Assembly: GCF_003470205.1 (NCBI RefSeq)
Contig: NZ_QWKP01000213.1
Location: 1-52,942 of the forward strand
Source: Cellulomonas rhizosphaerae
Lineage (GTDB): Bacteria; Actinomycetota; Actinomycetes; Actinomycetales; Cellulomonadaceae
DNA length: 52,942 bases
Direction of reading: 5' to 3'
Positions 28,736-36,838 of the stretch are shown here, in pieces. The notes under the pieces are model-generated. The model saw nothing but the letters and a program-made list of their open reading frames with translations, searched no databases and had not been told where the DNA came from. Made by a program: the position numbers and the translations under genes. Position 1 is the first letter of the stretch. Each line of letters starts with the position of its first letter.

Positions 28736-29773
28736 TCAGGCCGAGGCGCGGCGGACGAGCTCGGGCGCGAAGATCAGCGGCTCGAGCGGCATCGGCATCC
28801 CCTGCAGCTGCGCCAGGAGGCGCACGCCGGCCGCGCGGGCCATCGCGGCGACGGGCTGCACCACCGTGGTCAGCGGGGGCGTCGTCGACGCGGCGACCCC
28901 GATGTTGTCGTAGCCGACGATCGCGATGTCGCCCGGGATCTCCTTGCCGGCCTCGCCCAGCACGCCCATCGCGCCCGCGGCCATGAGGTCGGACGCGATG
29001 AAGATGCCGTCGACGTCGGGGTGGCGGGCGAGCAGCTCGCGCGCGGCGGCGGCACCGGAGGCGATGGTGAAGTCGCCGAACACGACGGCGTCCGTCGCCA
29101 TCCGCGCGTCGGTCAGCGCCGCGCGCCAGCCCACGAGCCGGTCGATGCCGGCGGACATGTCCTCCGGGCCGGCGATCGTGGCGATGCGGCGGCAGCCGCG
29201 GTCGATGAGCGCCTGCGTGGCGAGGCGACCGCCGGCCACGTTGTCGGTGTCGACGTAGTTGACGTCGGCCACGTCCGCGGACAGCGGCCGGCCGACGAAG
29301 ACGTTGGGGACGCGCGAGGTCAGCAGCGCGCTGTCCAGGTCGTCGGCGCGGTGGTGGGAGACGACGACCGCGCCGTCGACGTGACCGTTGCGCAGGTAGC
29401 GCAGCGTGCGCTCGGCCTCGCCCGGCCGGGCGATGACCAGCACGACCTGGATGTCGGAGTCGGCGAGCGAGGAGCTCAAGCCGTTGAGGGTGCCGGCGAA
29501 GAACGGGTCGGACAGCACGCGCTCGTCGGGCTCGGGAACGACCAGCGCGATCGAGTCGGTGCGCTTGGTGACCAGCGAGCGGGCGGCGCGGTTCGGCGTG
29601 TAGCCGAGCTCGGCGACGGCGGCCTCGACCGACGCCTGGGCCTCGGGGGAGACGCGCAGTCCGCCGTTGATGGCGCGCGATGCGGTGGAGCGCGAGACCC
29701 CGGCGCGCTCGGCGACCTGCTCGAGCGTCGGCGTGATGGGGGGCGCCTCGTCCTGTCGGAACGTGGTGTTCAC
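28736..29773 (-). CDS. LacI-family repressor, CelR/CebR-like
   Basis: The 345-residue regulator has the HTH TLEQVAERAGVSRSTASRAI followed by LGYTPNRAARSLVTKRTD and DERVLSDPFFAGTLNGLS. This signature closely resembles the cellobiose-responsive CebR/CelR repressors. The effector domain ends with DIAIVGYDNIG and LTTVVQPVAAMARAA. It sits directly downstream of a cebEFG-like importer, and TGGGAGCGCTCCCA-like boxes occur in the importer and glucanase promoters, so it is the obvious candidate to bind them. The GTG at 29773 has GGAAGGGA about 7 bp upstream. The inducer is probably cellobiose or another beta-glucan disaccharide (inference). Confidence 0.88.
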   Translation of the reverse strand: MNTTFRQDEAPPITPTLEQVAERAGVSRSTASRAINGGLRVSPEAQASVEAAVAELGYTPNRAARSLVTKRTDSIALVVPEPDERVLSDPFFAGTLNGLSSSLADSDIQVVLVIARPGEAERTLRYLRNGHVDGAVVVSHHRADDLDSALLTSRVPNVFVGRPLSADVADVNYVDTDNVAGGRLATQALIDRGCRRIATIAGPEDMSAGIDRLVGWRAALTDARMATDAVVFGDFTIASGAAAARELLARHPDVDGIFIASDLMAAGAMGVLGEAGKEIPGDIAIVGYDNIGVAASTTPPLTTVVQPVAAMARAAGVRLLAQLQGMPMPLEPLIFAPELVRRASA

Positions 29774-29901
29774 CGGGGCATCCCTTCCGTGCTGCGGGTG
29801 GGCAGCGGATCCAAGCTGTGGCTTCCCCGCGCATCGGTGCGCGCGGCGGTGCGAGCGGTACGTCTGGTCCTGCGAGTGTGGCGCGGCGACGCGCCCACCG
29901 C

Positions 29902-29935
29902 TCCCGGTGCGGGTCCGCGAGGACCAGCACCGGGA
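29902..29935 (-). terminator. Hairpin after the permease gene
   Basis: TCCCGGTGC (29902-29910) pairs with GCACCGGGA (29927-29935), continued by GGTCC/GGACC around a GCGA loop with one mismatch. It lies 15 bp past the permease stop and before the repressor gene, so it may lower read-through into the repressor gene. Confidence 0.6.
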
Positions 29936-29949
29936 ACGGGGTGGTGCGA

Positions 29950-30876
29950 TCAGCCCTTGACCGCGCCCTGCATGATGCCGGCGACCAGCTGGCGTCCTGC
30001 GGCGATGAAGAGCACGAGCAGCGGGATCACGGACAGCACGACGCCGGCCATGATCAGCGACATGTCCTTGAAGAACGTCGCCTGCAGCAGCTGGAGTGCC
30101 ACGGGCAGTGTCGGGTTCGCCGAGCCCAGGATGATGAACGGCCAGAAGTAGTTCGTCCAGGAGGCGACGAACGTGAACAGGCCGAGCATCGTGGCCGCGG
30201 GCCGGGCGGCCGGGAGGGCGATGCTCCAGAAGGTGCGGAACATCGACGCGCCGTCCACGCGGGCGGCCTCGATCAGCTCGTACGGCAGGGCCGACTCGAG
30301 GTACTGGGTCATCCAGAACACGCCGAACGCCGTGACCAGGCCGGGCACGATGACCGCCTGGAGCTGGCCGATCCACCCGAGCTGCTTCATCACGAGGAAC
30401 AGCGGCACCACGCCCAGCTGGGTCGGGACGGCCGTCGTCGCGATGACGAACACCAGGAGCGGGCCGCGGCCCTTGAACCGGAGCTTCGCGAACGAGAAGC
30501 CGGCGAGCGTGGAGAACAGGACCACCGAGAGCGACGTGACGACCGCGATGATCACCGAGTTGGTGACGGCCTTCCAGAAGCCGATGTCCGACTCGAGGAC
30601 GCGCTGCACGTTCTCGAAGAAGTGGCTGCCCGGGATCAGCGAGGGAATCGGGTTCCGCGCGATGTCCGACGCGGTCGACGACGCCAGGAGGAAGGCGTAG
30701 TAGAGCGGGTAGAACGAGATCGCGATGGTGACGCCGAGCAGCAGGTAGGTCAGCCAGCGGGGCCGACGCTCCGAGCCCGCGTTGAGCCCGGCGCTCCGGT
30801 TGCGCTTGCGCGCCGCGCTGCGAGCCGCGCCCTTGCCCGCGAACTGCTCGATGGCAGCAACAGAGGGCGTGCTCAT
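29950..30876 (-). CDS. ABC sugar permease, CebG-like
   Basis: The 308-residue inner-membrane protein starts its first helix at WLTYLLLGVTIAISFYPLYY, has six predicted helices and the EAA loop IEAARVDGASMFRTFWSIAL. It ends in a VAGIMQGAVKG tail typical of CebG/MalG permeases. Its ATG overlaps the stop of the upstream permease by 4 bp. It forms the membrane channel of the beta-glucan oligosaccharide importer proposed here. Confidence 0.92.
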   Translation of the reverse strand: MSTPSVAAIEQFAGKGAARSAARKRNRSAGLNAGSERRPRWLTYLLLGVTIAISFYPLYYAFLLASSTASDIARNPIPSLIPGSHFFENVQRVLESDIGFWKAVTNSVIIAVVTSLSVVLFSTLAGFSFAKLRFKGRGPLLVFVIATTAVPTQLGVVPLFLVMKQLGWIGQLQAVIVPGLVTAFGVFWMTQYLESALPYELIEAARVDGASMFRTFWSIALPAARPAATMLGLFTFVASWTNYFWPFIILGSANPTLPVALQLLQATFFKDMSLIMAGVVLSVIPLLVLFIAAGRQLVAGIMQGAVKG

Positions 30877-31883
30877 GCGGAGACCTTCTTTCGCTTCTTC
30901 TGCTTCGCGCCACCCTCGGACGCGATGCGTCTCGTGATGAGGTAGTTGACGACGCTGATGGCCAGGATGAGCAGGAACAGCAACCAGGCGACTGCTGCCG
31001 CTCGGCCGAAGTTCTTGTTGGTCCACCCCAGCTGGTAGATGTAGTTCGTCACCGTGAGGTACTGCTGGTCGGCGCCACCGCGGCCGAACTGGTCGAACAT
31101 GCGGGGCTCGTCGAAGATCTGCAGACCACCGATGGTCGACGTGATGATCACGAAGATGATCGTCGGTCGCAGCATCGGGATGGTGATCGAGAAGAACTGG
31201 CGGACGCGGTTCGCACCGTCGATGAGCGCGGCCTCGTAGAGATCACGCGGGATGGCCTGCATGGCCGCCAGGAAGATCAGGGTGTTGTAGCCCGTCCAGC
31301 GGAAGTTGACCATCGACGCGATCGCGATGTGGCTGGGCAGGACCTCGGAGTGCCACCCGATCCCGGTGAAGCCGAGGTTGCGCAGGATCTGGTTGATGAT
31401 GCCCGACTGGTCGGCGAACATCTGGCCGAAGATCAGCGAGACGGCGACGGGCGCCACGACGTAGGGGACGAGGACACCCATCCGCCAGAACGTCTTGGCG
31501 CGCAGGTTGGCGTCCAGCAGCGCGGCGATGACCAGCGCGAGGATGACCTGCGGGATCGAGCTCAGCAGGAAGATGCTGATGGTGTTGCGGACGGACTTCC
31601 AGAAGATCGGCGCCTGGAGAACGGTCGAGAAGTTCTCGAAGCCGACGAAGTCGCCCTTGCCCTTGAGCAGGTCCCACTGGTGGACCGAGACGACGCCTGT
31701 GTACAGCAGCGGGAACAGGCCCACCACGACGAACAGGATGAAGAAGGGGGAGATGTACAGGTACGGCGAGAGCTTGACGTCCCAGCGCCCGAGCTTCTGC
31801 GAGAAGCCGACACGTCGCTGCTGCCGGTCTCTCTCGTCGCTGGCCGTGGGTCCCGGTGCGGCCGGGGTTCGGGTGCTGGTCAT
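30873..31883 (-). CDS. ABC sugar permease, CebF-like
   Basis: The 336-residue protein has a helix set starting YLYISPFFILFVVVGLFPLL, the EAA loop YEAALIDGANRVRQFFSITI, and a Lys/Arg-rich C-terminal tail (KQKKRKKVSA). AAGGA lies 5 bp before the ATG. It follows the binding-protein gene after a strong hairpin and is coupled to the next permease by a 4-bp overlap. No ATPase is encoded nearby, as is usual for MsiK-dependent importers. Confidence 0.92.
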   Translation of the reverse strand: MTSTRTPAAPGPTASDERDRQQRRVGFSQKLGRWDVKLSPYLYISPFFILFVVVGLFPLLYTGVVSVHQWDLLKGKGDFVGFENFSTVLQAPIFWKSVRNTISIFLLSSIPQVILALVIAALLDANLRAKTFWRMGVLVPYVVAPVAVSLIFGQMFADQSGIINQILRNLGFTGIGWHSEVLPSHIAIASMVNFRWTGYNTLIFLAAMQAIPRDLYEAALIDGANRVRQFFSITIPMLRPTIIFVIITSTIGGLQIFDEPRMFDQFGRGGADQQYLTVTNYIYQLGWTNKNFGRAAAVAWLLFLLILAISVVNYLITRRIASEGGAKQKKRKKVSA

Positions 31884-31928
31884 GAAGGTCCTTCGAGCGG
31901 CGGTTCGGTCGAGCTCGGGCTGGGCTGG

Positions 31929-31965
31929 CCACCGGGGCCGGGACACAAGGTCCCGGCCCCGGTGG
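31929..31965 (-). terminator. Intercistronic hairpin after the CebE-like gene
   Basis: CCACCGGGGCCGGGAC (31929-31944) and GTCCCGGCCCCGGTGG (31950-31965) form a perfect 16-bp stem with a 5-base loop, 17 bp past the binding-protein stop. It lacks a T-run. Its position is the same as the hairpin in the other ABC operon. Confidence 0.75.
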
Positions 31966-31982
31966 TCCGTTCTAGAAGAGCG

Positions 31983-33299
31983 TCAGCTCAGGTCCTTGAC
32001 GGCCTGCTCGAACTTCTTCCACGACGAGGCGGAGTCGTCGGTCTTGTCGACGTCGACACGCGTGTAGGCGTCAGAGAGCGCCTGGTTGATCGGGAAGTAG
32101 TGCGAGCCGCGGTACGGCTGCTTCTCGATCGGGGCGAAGCGGTTGGAGAAGATCTGGCCGGTCGGGGCGCCACCGAAGTAGGCGTCCGTCTTGCCGGTGA
32201 CCGACGGGTCGGTCGTCGCGGCCGTCTGGCTCGGGAAGTTGCCGTACTTGACGAAGACGGCCGCGGCCTGCTTCGGGTCGGTCAGCCAGTCGGCGAGCTG
32301 CTTGGCGGCCTCGACGTTCTTGCCGCCCTCGGGAACGAGGAGGAAGGAGCCGCCCCAGTTGCTGGCGCCGCCGGGCAGGGCGTCGGCGACGTCCCACTCG
32401 GTCTGGTCAGGCGCGTTGCCGGCGATGATCTGCGTCATCCACGGCGGGCAGAGCATGGTGGCCCACTTGTCGCCCTTGAACGCGTCGGTCCAGTCCTGCG
32501 ACCACTGGCCGAGGTGAGCGGACTGCCCCAGGACCTTGTCCGAGGTCAGCAGGTCGTAGACCGGCTTCGCCTTGGAGTCGGCACCGAGCACCGTGATCTC
32601 GTCCGTGGACGGGTCCTCGAACGGGGCCTCGAGCTGGTTGATCATGCCCTGCGAGAGCGCACCGATCGAGTCGAACCAGGCGGCGCCGGTCTTGGCGTCC
32701 ATGAACTTCTGGCCCTGCGTGAAGTAGTTGTCCCAGGAGCCCTCGAGCAGCTTGGAGACCTCGGCGCGGTCGGTCGGGAGACCGGCCTTCTTGAACAGGT
32801 CCTTGCGGTAGCAGACGGCCTCGGGGCCCGAGTCCGTGCCGTACCCGATGAGCTTGCCGTCCGCGGTCGTGCTCAGCTGCGACTTCCAGGCGGGCCAGCG
32901 GTCCTTGACCGTGTCCGAACCCAGGTCGGCGAAGAAGTCGGACGACGCGATGAGCTCGGGCATCCAGTCGGAGTCGGCGGCGACGATGTCGTCGACGACC
33001 GTGTTCGTGGCGATCGAGTTCTGCACGGCGGCACGCGCGTTGTCCGACGTGTCAGCCTTGTCGTTGACGATCGTGACGTTCGGGTGCAGCTTCATGTACT
33101 CCTCGTACAGGTCCGCGTAGCCGAACTCGTTGAAGGTCGCGACCTTCAGCGTTACCTTCTCGTCGCTCGGCGCCGAGGCGGACGACGAGCCGGACGGCTT
33201 GTCGCCGTCGCCGCTGTCCGAGGAACACGCAGAGGCGAGCAGGGCGATGCTCGCGACCCCGGCCGTGACGGCCAGGAACTTGCGGGTGGTCTTGCGCAC
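31983..33299 (-). CDS. ABC importer sugar-binding lipoprotein, CebE-like
   Basis: The 438-residue product has a lipoprotein signal ending LLASAC (Cys25), a Ser/Asp/Gly linker and a family-1 solute-binding fold (VTLKVATFNEFGYADLYEEY, KLIGYGTDSGPEAVCYRKDL, WATMLCPPWMTQIIAG). It is the extracytoplasmic receptor of the importer whose permeases follow. The GTG start has AAGGGAG 6 bp upstream. Three CelR/CebR-like boxes lie around its promoter, pointing to cellobiose, cellotriose or related beta-glucan oligosaccharides; the ligand is inferred from regulation only. Confidence 0.9.
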   Translation of the reverse strand: MRKTTRKFLAVTAGVASIALLASACSSDSGDGDKPSGSSSASAPSDEKVTLKVATFNEFGYADLYEEYMKLHPNVTIVNDKADTSDNARAAVQNSIATNTVVDDIVAADSDWMPELIASSDFFADLGSDTVKDRWPAWKSQLSTTADGKLIGYGTDSGPEAVCYRKDLFKKAGLPTDRAEVSKLLEGSWDNYFTQGQKFMDAKTGAAWFDSIGALSQGMINQLEAPFEDPSTDEITVLGADSKAKPVYDLLTSDKVLGQSAHLGQWSQDWTDAFKGDKWATMLCPPWMTQIIAGNAPDQTEWDVADALPGGASNWGGSFLLVPEGGKNVEAAKQLADWLTDPKQAAAVFVKYGNFPSQTAATTDPSVTGKTDAYFGGAPTGQIFSNRFAPIEKQPYRGSHYFPINQALSDAYTRVDVDKTDDSASSWKKFEQAVKDLS

Positions 33300-33402
33300 T
33301 ATGACTCCCTTGTCGGTCGGACGGCTGCGTCGCCGTACCTGAACGGAGAAGGCCGTCCGTCTGCGATGACGGTCCTCCTACGTGGGTCTGGTGGACCCGG
33401 CT

Positions 33403-33416
33403 TGGAAGCGCTCCCC
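33403..33416 (-). promoter_or_regulatory. CelR/CebR-like box 1
   Basis: TGGAAGCGCTCCCC matches the TGGGAGCGCTCCCA operator at 12 of 14 positions. It lies downstream of the predicted transcription start of the binding-protein gene. Confidence 0.7.
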
Positions 33417-33426
33417 TCCGCAGTTG

Positions 33427-33440
33427 CGGGAGCGTTCCCA
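33427..33440 (-). promoter_or_regulatory. CelR/CebR-like box 2
   Basis: CGGGAGCGTTCCCA matches the operator consensus at 12 of 14 positions, 24 bp from box 1 centre to centre and just downstream of the predicted -10 element. Confidence 0.7.
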
Positions 33441-33452
33441 CGCGCTGGGTGA

Positions 33453-33482
33453 ACTGTCGTCCGGGGCCGTGGGAAGTGTCAA
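33453..33482 (-). promoter_or_regulatory. Promoter of the cebEFG-like operon
   Basis: On the minus strand a perfect -35 TTGACA (33477-33482) is followed after 18 bp by GACAGT (33453-33458). CelR-like boxes lie on both sides. The -10 is weak, so regulated or assisted activity is expected. Confidence 0.5.
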
Positions 33483-33506
33483 GGAGGACCACGCCGTGTC
33501 TTGGTG

Positions 33507-33520
33507 TGGTAGCGATCCCA
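33507..33520 (-). promoter_or_regulatory. CelR/CebR-like box 3 inside an extended inverted repeat
   Basis: TGGTAGCGATCCCA matches the operator at 12 of 14 positions. It is nested in TTGGTGTGG-N8-CCACACCAA (33501-33526), a perfect 9-bp inverted repeat upstream of the -35 element, so a second protein might also bind. Confidence 0.6.
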
Positions 33521-33576
33521 CACCAACGTTTCCGCAGGTCACAGCCTTTCTCACCCGTTCCCACGTTACCGAATCG

Positions 33577-34110
33577 TTACGGCGCGGTGTCCTTCTCGTC
33601 GCCTGTTCGGGGGGCCTCGGCCAGTCGGCGTCGAGCGACGTCCGTGGTCATGGCCACGGCGGAGCGGATCGCGCCGGCGGCGGCCTGCTCGACGGCCGAG
33701 CCGAACAGGGGGATCGCTGCCTTGAGGTCCCCGTCGTAGGTCGCCGTGGTGGTACCCGGACCGGCCGGCGCGAGCGTCGTGCGCCCGGTGAGGCGGACCG
33801 GGGCGCCGGCGATCTCGACGACGACGGTGCCCACCCGGGTGCCGTCGTGGGACGGTGCCTCCCACGCGTCCACCTGGCGCACGTCGATCCGGCTCCCGAC
33901 GAATCCCCGCAGGTGTGCGGGGATCTGGTCCGCCGGCAGCGCGCGGCGGCTGGTCACGGTGAAGGCCGCGTCGGGCGAGCCGGTGACGTCGACCTGCTCG
34001 TCGGTCGCGCCGGCCGCACGCACGGTCTCGCGGACGAAGTCGGGGTCCGCGAGCAGGCGGGCCGCGGCGTGCGCGTCGGTCGGGATGTCGACGGTCAACG
34101 TGAGGCGCAC
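33577..34110 (-). CDS. DUF2505-family protein
   Basis: The 177-residue protein begins MRLTLTVDIPTDAHAAARLL and continues with AAFTVTSRRALPADQIPAHL, FVGSRIDVRQVDAWE and GAPVRLTGRTTLAPAGPGTT, ending with a helix-like segment AAAGAIRSAVAMTTDVARR. This matches the actinobacterial DUF2505 pattern, a SRPBCC-like (START-fold) domain that usually binds hydrophobic ligands; no specific ligand can be read. AGGGGAT lies upstream of the GTG at 34110. It stands alone, oriented away from the PdtaS gene. Function is unknown. Confidence 0.78.
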   Translation of the reverse strand: MRLTLTVDIPTDAHAAARLLADPDFVRETVRAAGATDEQVDVTGSPDAAFTVTSRRALPADQIPAHLRGFVGSRIDVRQVDAWEAPSHDGTRVGTVVVEIAGAPVRLTGRTTLAPAGPGTTTATYDGDLKAAIPLFGSAVEQAAAGAIRSAVAMTTDVARRRLAEAPRTGDEKDTAP

Positions 34111-34284
34111 GGGGATCCCCTGGTGGTCGTTCGGGTGAGGCTGCGGACCCGCGGGCGAGCGTGCTGCCGGCGGGTGGACGCCGGGCGCCCGGCTCGAGGC
34201 TATCGCCGTGACCTGACACGCGTGCTGCGCGACGGTGCGGGCCGGGAGCCCGTGGGCGCGTTTCGCCGCGTCGCGGGCGCCACC

Positions 34285-34290
34285 TAACCT
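34285..34290 (+). promoter_or_regulatory. -10 element (TAACCT), leaderless pdtaS transcript
   Basis: TAACCT ends 6 bp before the GTG start with no ribosome site, in the same arrangement (CCTAAC.TGGG) as the OmpR-type regulator gene. Confidence 0.5.
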
Positions 34291-34296
34291 GGGTCC

Positions 34297-35778
34297 GTGC
34301 CCACTCTCAGCGACCTGGTCGCTCGTCATGCCACGACGCTCGACGCCGCTGACCTCGAGTGGCTCCACCTGCTCGTCGGCGACTGGCAGGCCGTCTCGGA
34401 CCTCGCGTTCGCCGACCTGGTCCTGTGGCTGCCGACCGACGCGGGCGACTTCGTCGCGATCGGCCAGGCCCGCCCGTCGACCGGCGCCACCGTGCACTAC
34501 GACGACGTGGTCGGCTCCTACGCGCCCGAGGGGCAGCGGCCGCAGCTCCAGCGGGCCCTGGAGGAGAAGGTCGCGCAGCGCTCGCGCGAGCCGCGGTGGT
34601 TCGGTGCCTACGCGGTGCGCGAGGAGGCCGTGCCCGTCGTCCGCAAGGGCCGCCCCGTCGCGGTGATCGCCCGCCAGACGAACCTCGGCGGCGCCCGGAC
34701 GCCGAGCCGGCTCGAGCTCAACTACGTCGAGGCGGCCGACGACATCTTCGGGATGATCGCGCGCGGCGAGTTCCCCGCGCCCGACGCGCCGACGGGCCCC
34801 CGGCGAGGCGCCCCGCGCGTGGGCGACGGCCTCGTCCGACTCAACTCCGAGGGCGAGGTGCTCTACGCGAGCCCCAACGCCCTGTCCTGCTTCCACCGGC
34901 TCGGGGCGCTGGGCGACCTCGTCGGCCGTTCGCTCGTCGAGGTCACCGCGGACCTCATCGAGCAGCAGGCCACGGTCGACGAGTCGATGCCGCTCGTGCT
35001 CATGGGCCGCGCCCCCTGGCGCACGGACGTCGAGGCTCGGGGGGTCGCCCTCTCGTTGCGCGCCGTGCCGCTCACCGAGCATGGGCAGCGGATGGGCGCG
35101 GTGCTGCTGTGTCGCGACGTCTCCGAGCTGCGCAGGCGCGAGCGCGAGCTCATCACCAAGGACGCGACGATCCGCGAGATCCACCACCGCGTGAAGAACA
35201 ACCTGCAGACGGTCGCCGCGCTGCTGCGGCTGCAGTCGCGCCGGATGTCGTCACCCGAGGCCCGCGACGCGCTCGCGGAGGCCATGCGGCGCGTGGCGAC
35301 GATCGCGCTCGTGCACGACACGCTCTCGCAGACCATCGACGAGACGGTGCCGTTCGACGACCTCGTCGGCCGCAGCCTGCGCCTCGCGGCAGATGTCGCG
35401 ACCGCGAGCACGCACGTGCGGACCACGGTGCACGGCACGTTCGGGTCCGTCCCGGCCGACGACGCCACGGCGCTCGCGCTCGTGCTCACCGAGCTCGTGA
35501 CCAACGCCGTCGAGCACGGGCTGGACGGGCGCGAGAGCGGGAACGTCGACATCACGGTCGAGCGCGACGGCGACGACCTGCGCGTCGAGGTGGCCGACGA
35601 CGGTGCCGGCCTGCCAGCAGACCGCGGCGCGGGCTCCGGCCTCGGGACGCAGATCGTGCTCACGCTCGTCACGAACGAGCTGCACGGGACCATCGAGTGG
35701 AGCCCGCGGGACGGCGGCGGGACGTCGGTCGTCATCCAGGCGCGACTGCGCTCGGGCCGGGACCTCGCACTGCTGTGA
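34297..35778 (+). CDS. pdtaS: Cytoplasmic sensor histidine kinase, PdtaS-like
   Basis: The 493-residue kinase has no membrane helix. An N-terminal GAF-like domain (about 1-160) and a PAS-like domain (about 178-275) precede the HisKA_2 helix IREIHHRVKNNLQTVAALLR (phospho-acceptor His near 296-297). An ATPase domain follows with ELVTNAVEHG, VADDGAGLP and GLGTQIVLTLV. This order is that of PdtaS, which in mycobacteria signals to the antiterminator PdtaR. No regulator gene lies beside it here, as is common. A terminator hairpin separates it from the convergent whiB1 gene. Confidence 0.9.
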   Translation: MPTLSDLVARHATTLDAADLEWLHLLVGDWQAVSDLAFADLVLWLPTDAGDFVAIGQARPSTGATVHYDDVVGSYAPEGQRPQLQRALEEKVAQRSREPRWFGAYAVREEAVPVVRKGRPVAVIARQTNLGGARTPSRLELNYVEAADDIFGMIARGEFPAPDAPTGPRRGAPRVGDGLVRLNSEGEVLYASPNALSCFHRLGALGDLVGRSLVEVTADLIEQQATVDESMPLVLMGRAPWRTDVEARGVALSLRAVPLTEHGQRMGAVLLCRDVSELRRRERELITKDATIREIHHRVKNNLQTVAALLRLQSRRMSSPEARDALAEAMRRVATIALVHDTLSQTIDETVPFDDLVGRSLRLAADVATASTHVRTTVHGTFGSVPADDATALALVLTELVTNAVEHGLDGRESGNVDITVERDGDDLRVEVADDGAGLPADRGAGSGLGTQIVLTLVTNELHGTIEWSPRDGGGTSVVIQARLRSGRDLALL

Positions 35779-35817
35779 CCTGACGCCGCTCCGGCAGCCG
35801 GAAGGGTCCGGACACCA

Positions 35818-35851
35818 CGACGGACCGGTCGCGAGGCGATCCGGTCCGTCG
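35818..35851. terminator. Bidirectional terminator between pdtaS and whiB1
   Basis: CGACGGACCGG pairs with CCGGTCCGTCG and an inner TCGC/GCGA stem extends it around a GAG loop with a one-base bulge, lying between two convergent gene ends. Confidence 0.75.
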
Positions 35852-35892
35852 GGGAGGTGCGGGGGCGAGCCCGGCCTCGGTGGTGCGAGGAG

Positions 35893-36141
35893 TCAGCTGG
35901 CGCGGCGCTGACGGGCCGTACGGCGCTTGAGCGCGCGGCGCTCGTCCTCGGAGAGGCCGCCCCAGACGCCGGCGTCCTGGCCGGTCTCGATGGCCCACTT
36001 GAGGCACGTGTCCACGACGGGGCAGCGACGGCACACGGCCTTCGCCTCGTCGATCTGGAGGAGGGCGGGGCCGGTGTTCCCGATCGGGAAGAACAGCTCC
36101 GGGTCCTCGTCGAGACACGATGCGCGGTGGCGCCAATCCAT
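35893..36141 (-). CDS. whiB1: WhiB-family iron-sulfur regulator, WhiB1 type
   Basis: The 82-residue protein matches WhiB1 nearly end to end: MDWRHRASC, then DEDPELFFPIGNTGPALLQI, the four cluster cysteines C9, C37, C40 and C46 (C-X27-C-X2-C-X5-C), the GVWGG turn and the basic RRALKRRTARQRR tail. WhiB1 carries an NO-sensitive [4Fe-4S] cluster, partners the primary sigma factor and is essential in mycobacteria. AAGGAGAG 5 bp upstream fixes the ATG at 36141; a longer frame exists but would be atypical. Confidence 0.95.
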   Translation of the reverse strand: MDWRHRASCLDEDPELFFPIGNTGPALLQIDEAKAVCRRCPVVDTCLKWAIETGQDAGVWGGLSEDERRALKRRTARQRRAS

Positions 36142-36201
36142 GGTTGCTCTCCTTGGCCGCACGACCGGGCTGCCCGTGGTCAGGGCGCGCGACAAGTCGT
36201 G

Positions 36202-36229
36202 GTAATAGGGGTGGGGGGAAATGCTTCAA
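36202..36229 (-). promoter_or_regulatory. Candidate whiB1 promoter
   Basis: On the minus strand TTGAAG (36224-36229) and TATTAC (36202-36207) are 16 bp apart in an unusually AT-rich patch, about 60 bp before the whiB1 ATG. Confidence 0.5.
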
Positions 36230-36376
36230 CAAGACTCACATCCCACGGCTCGTCGCACAAGGGGTTACGAATAGGTTTCGAGTCGATAACGGGTGAGGTA
36301 TTCGTCACACCTGTGCGGCCGCTGAGTGGCTTCCTGGGCGTTTGTCCAGTTGGCGCGCGTGCAGCGGTGTTCGGCC

Positions 36377-36382
36377 TACCCT
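36377..36382 (+). promoter_or_regulatory. -10 element (TACCCT), leaderless transcript
   Basis: TACCCT ends 6 bp before the GTG of the small membrane-protein gene, and there is no ribosome site. Confidence 0.45.
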
Positions 36383-36388
36383 CGTCCG

Positions 36389-36796
36389 GTGGATGAACGT
36401 CGACCCCCGTTGCTGCTCGTCGTGTGCCTCCTCGTGCTCGTCGAGGCTCTCGCCTTCGTCGGACTCGGGGTCGCGTGGCTCGTCGACCTCGTCCGCAACG
36501 GGGCCGAGCTCCCCGGCGCGGTCGTCTTCCTCGTGGTGTTCTGCCTCGCCATCGCCACGCTGCTCGGCTTCTGCGCGCGCGGGCTGTGGAACCGCCGCCG
36601 GTGGGCGCGGTCGCCCGTCATCACCTGGCAGGTGTTCCTGGTCGTGCTGGCGCTCGGCTGGTTGGGCGTCGAGGTGTCGGTCTGGGGCGTGGCCGTCGTC
36701 GTGGTCGCGCTCGTGGTCGGCATCGGGCTCCTGCTGCCGTCGGTCGTGGCGGTCACCGCGCGCACGGCGGCGACCGACGGCACCGACCGGCGCTGA
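36389..36796 (+). CDS. Small four-helix membrane protein, unknown
   Basis: The 135-residue product is mostly hydrophobic with four predicted helices: LLLVVCLLVLVEALAFVGLG, LPGAVVFLVVFCLAIATLLG, VITWQVFLVVLALGWLGVEV and GVAVVVVALVVGIGLLLPSV. A GLWNRRRWARSP cytoplasmic loop separates helices 2 and 3. I do not recognise the family. The GTG at 36389 is chosen because TACCCT lies 6 bp upstream and the protein then starts MDERRPP before helix 1. It is divergent from whiB1 and convergent with the EssC-like gene. Confidence 0.72.
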   Translation: MDERRPPLLLVVCLLVLVEALAFVGLGVAWLVDLVRNGAELPGAVVFLVVFCLAIATLLGFCARGLWNRRRWARSPVITWQVFLVVLALGWLGVEVSVWGVAVVVVALVVGIGLLLPSVVAVTARTAATDGTDRR

Positions 36797-36838
36797 CGCC
36801 GTCGCGCGCCCGGCTCGTCGGACGCCGCGGGAGCGACG

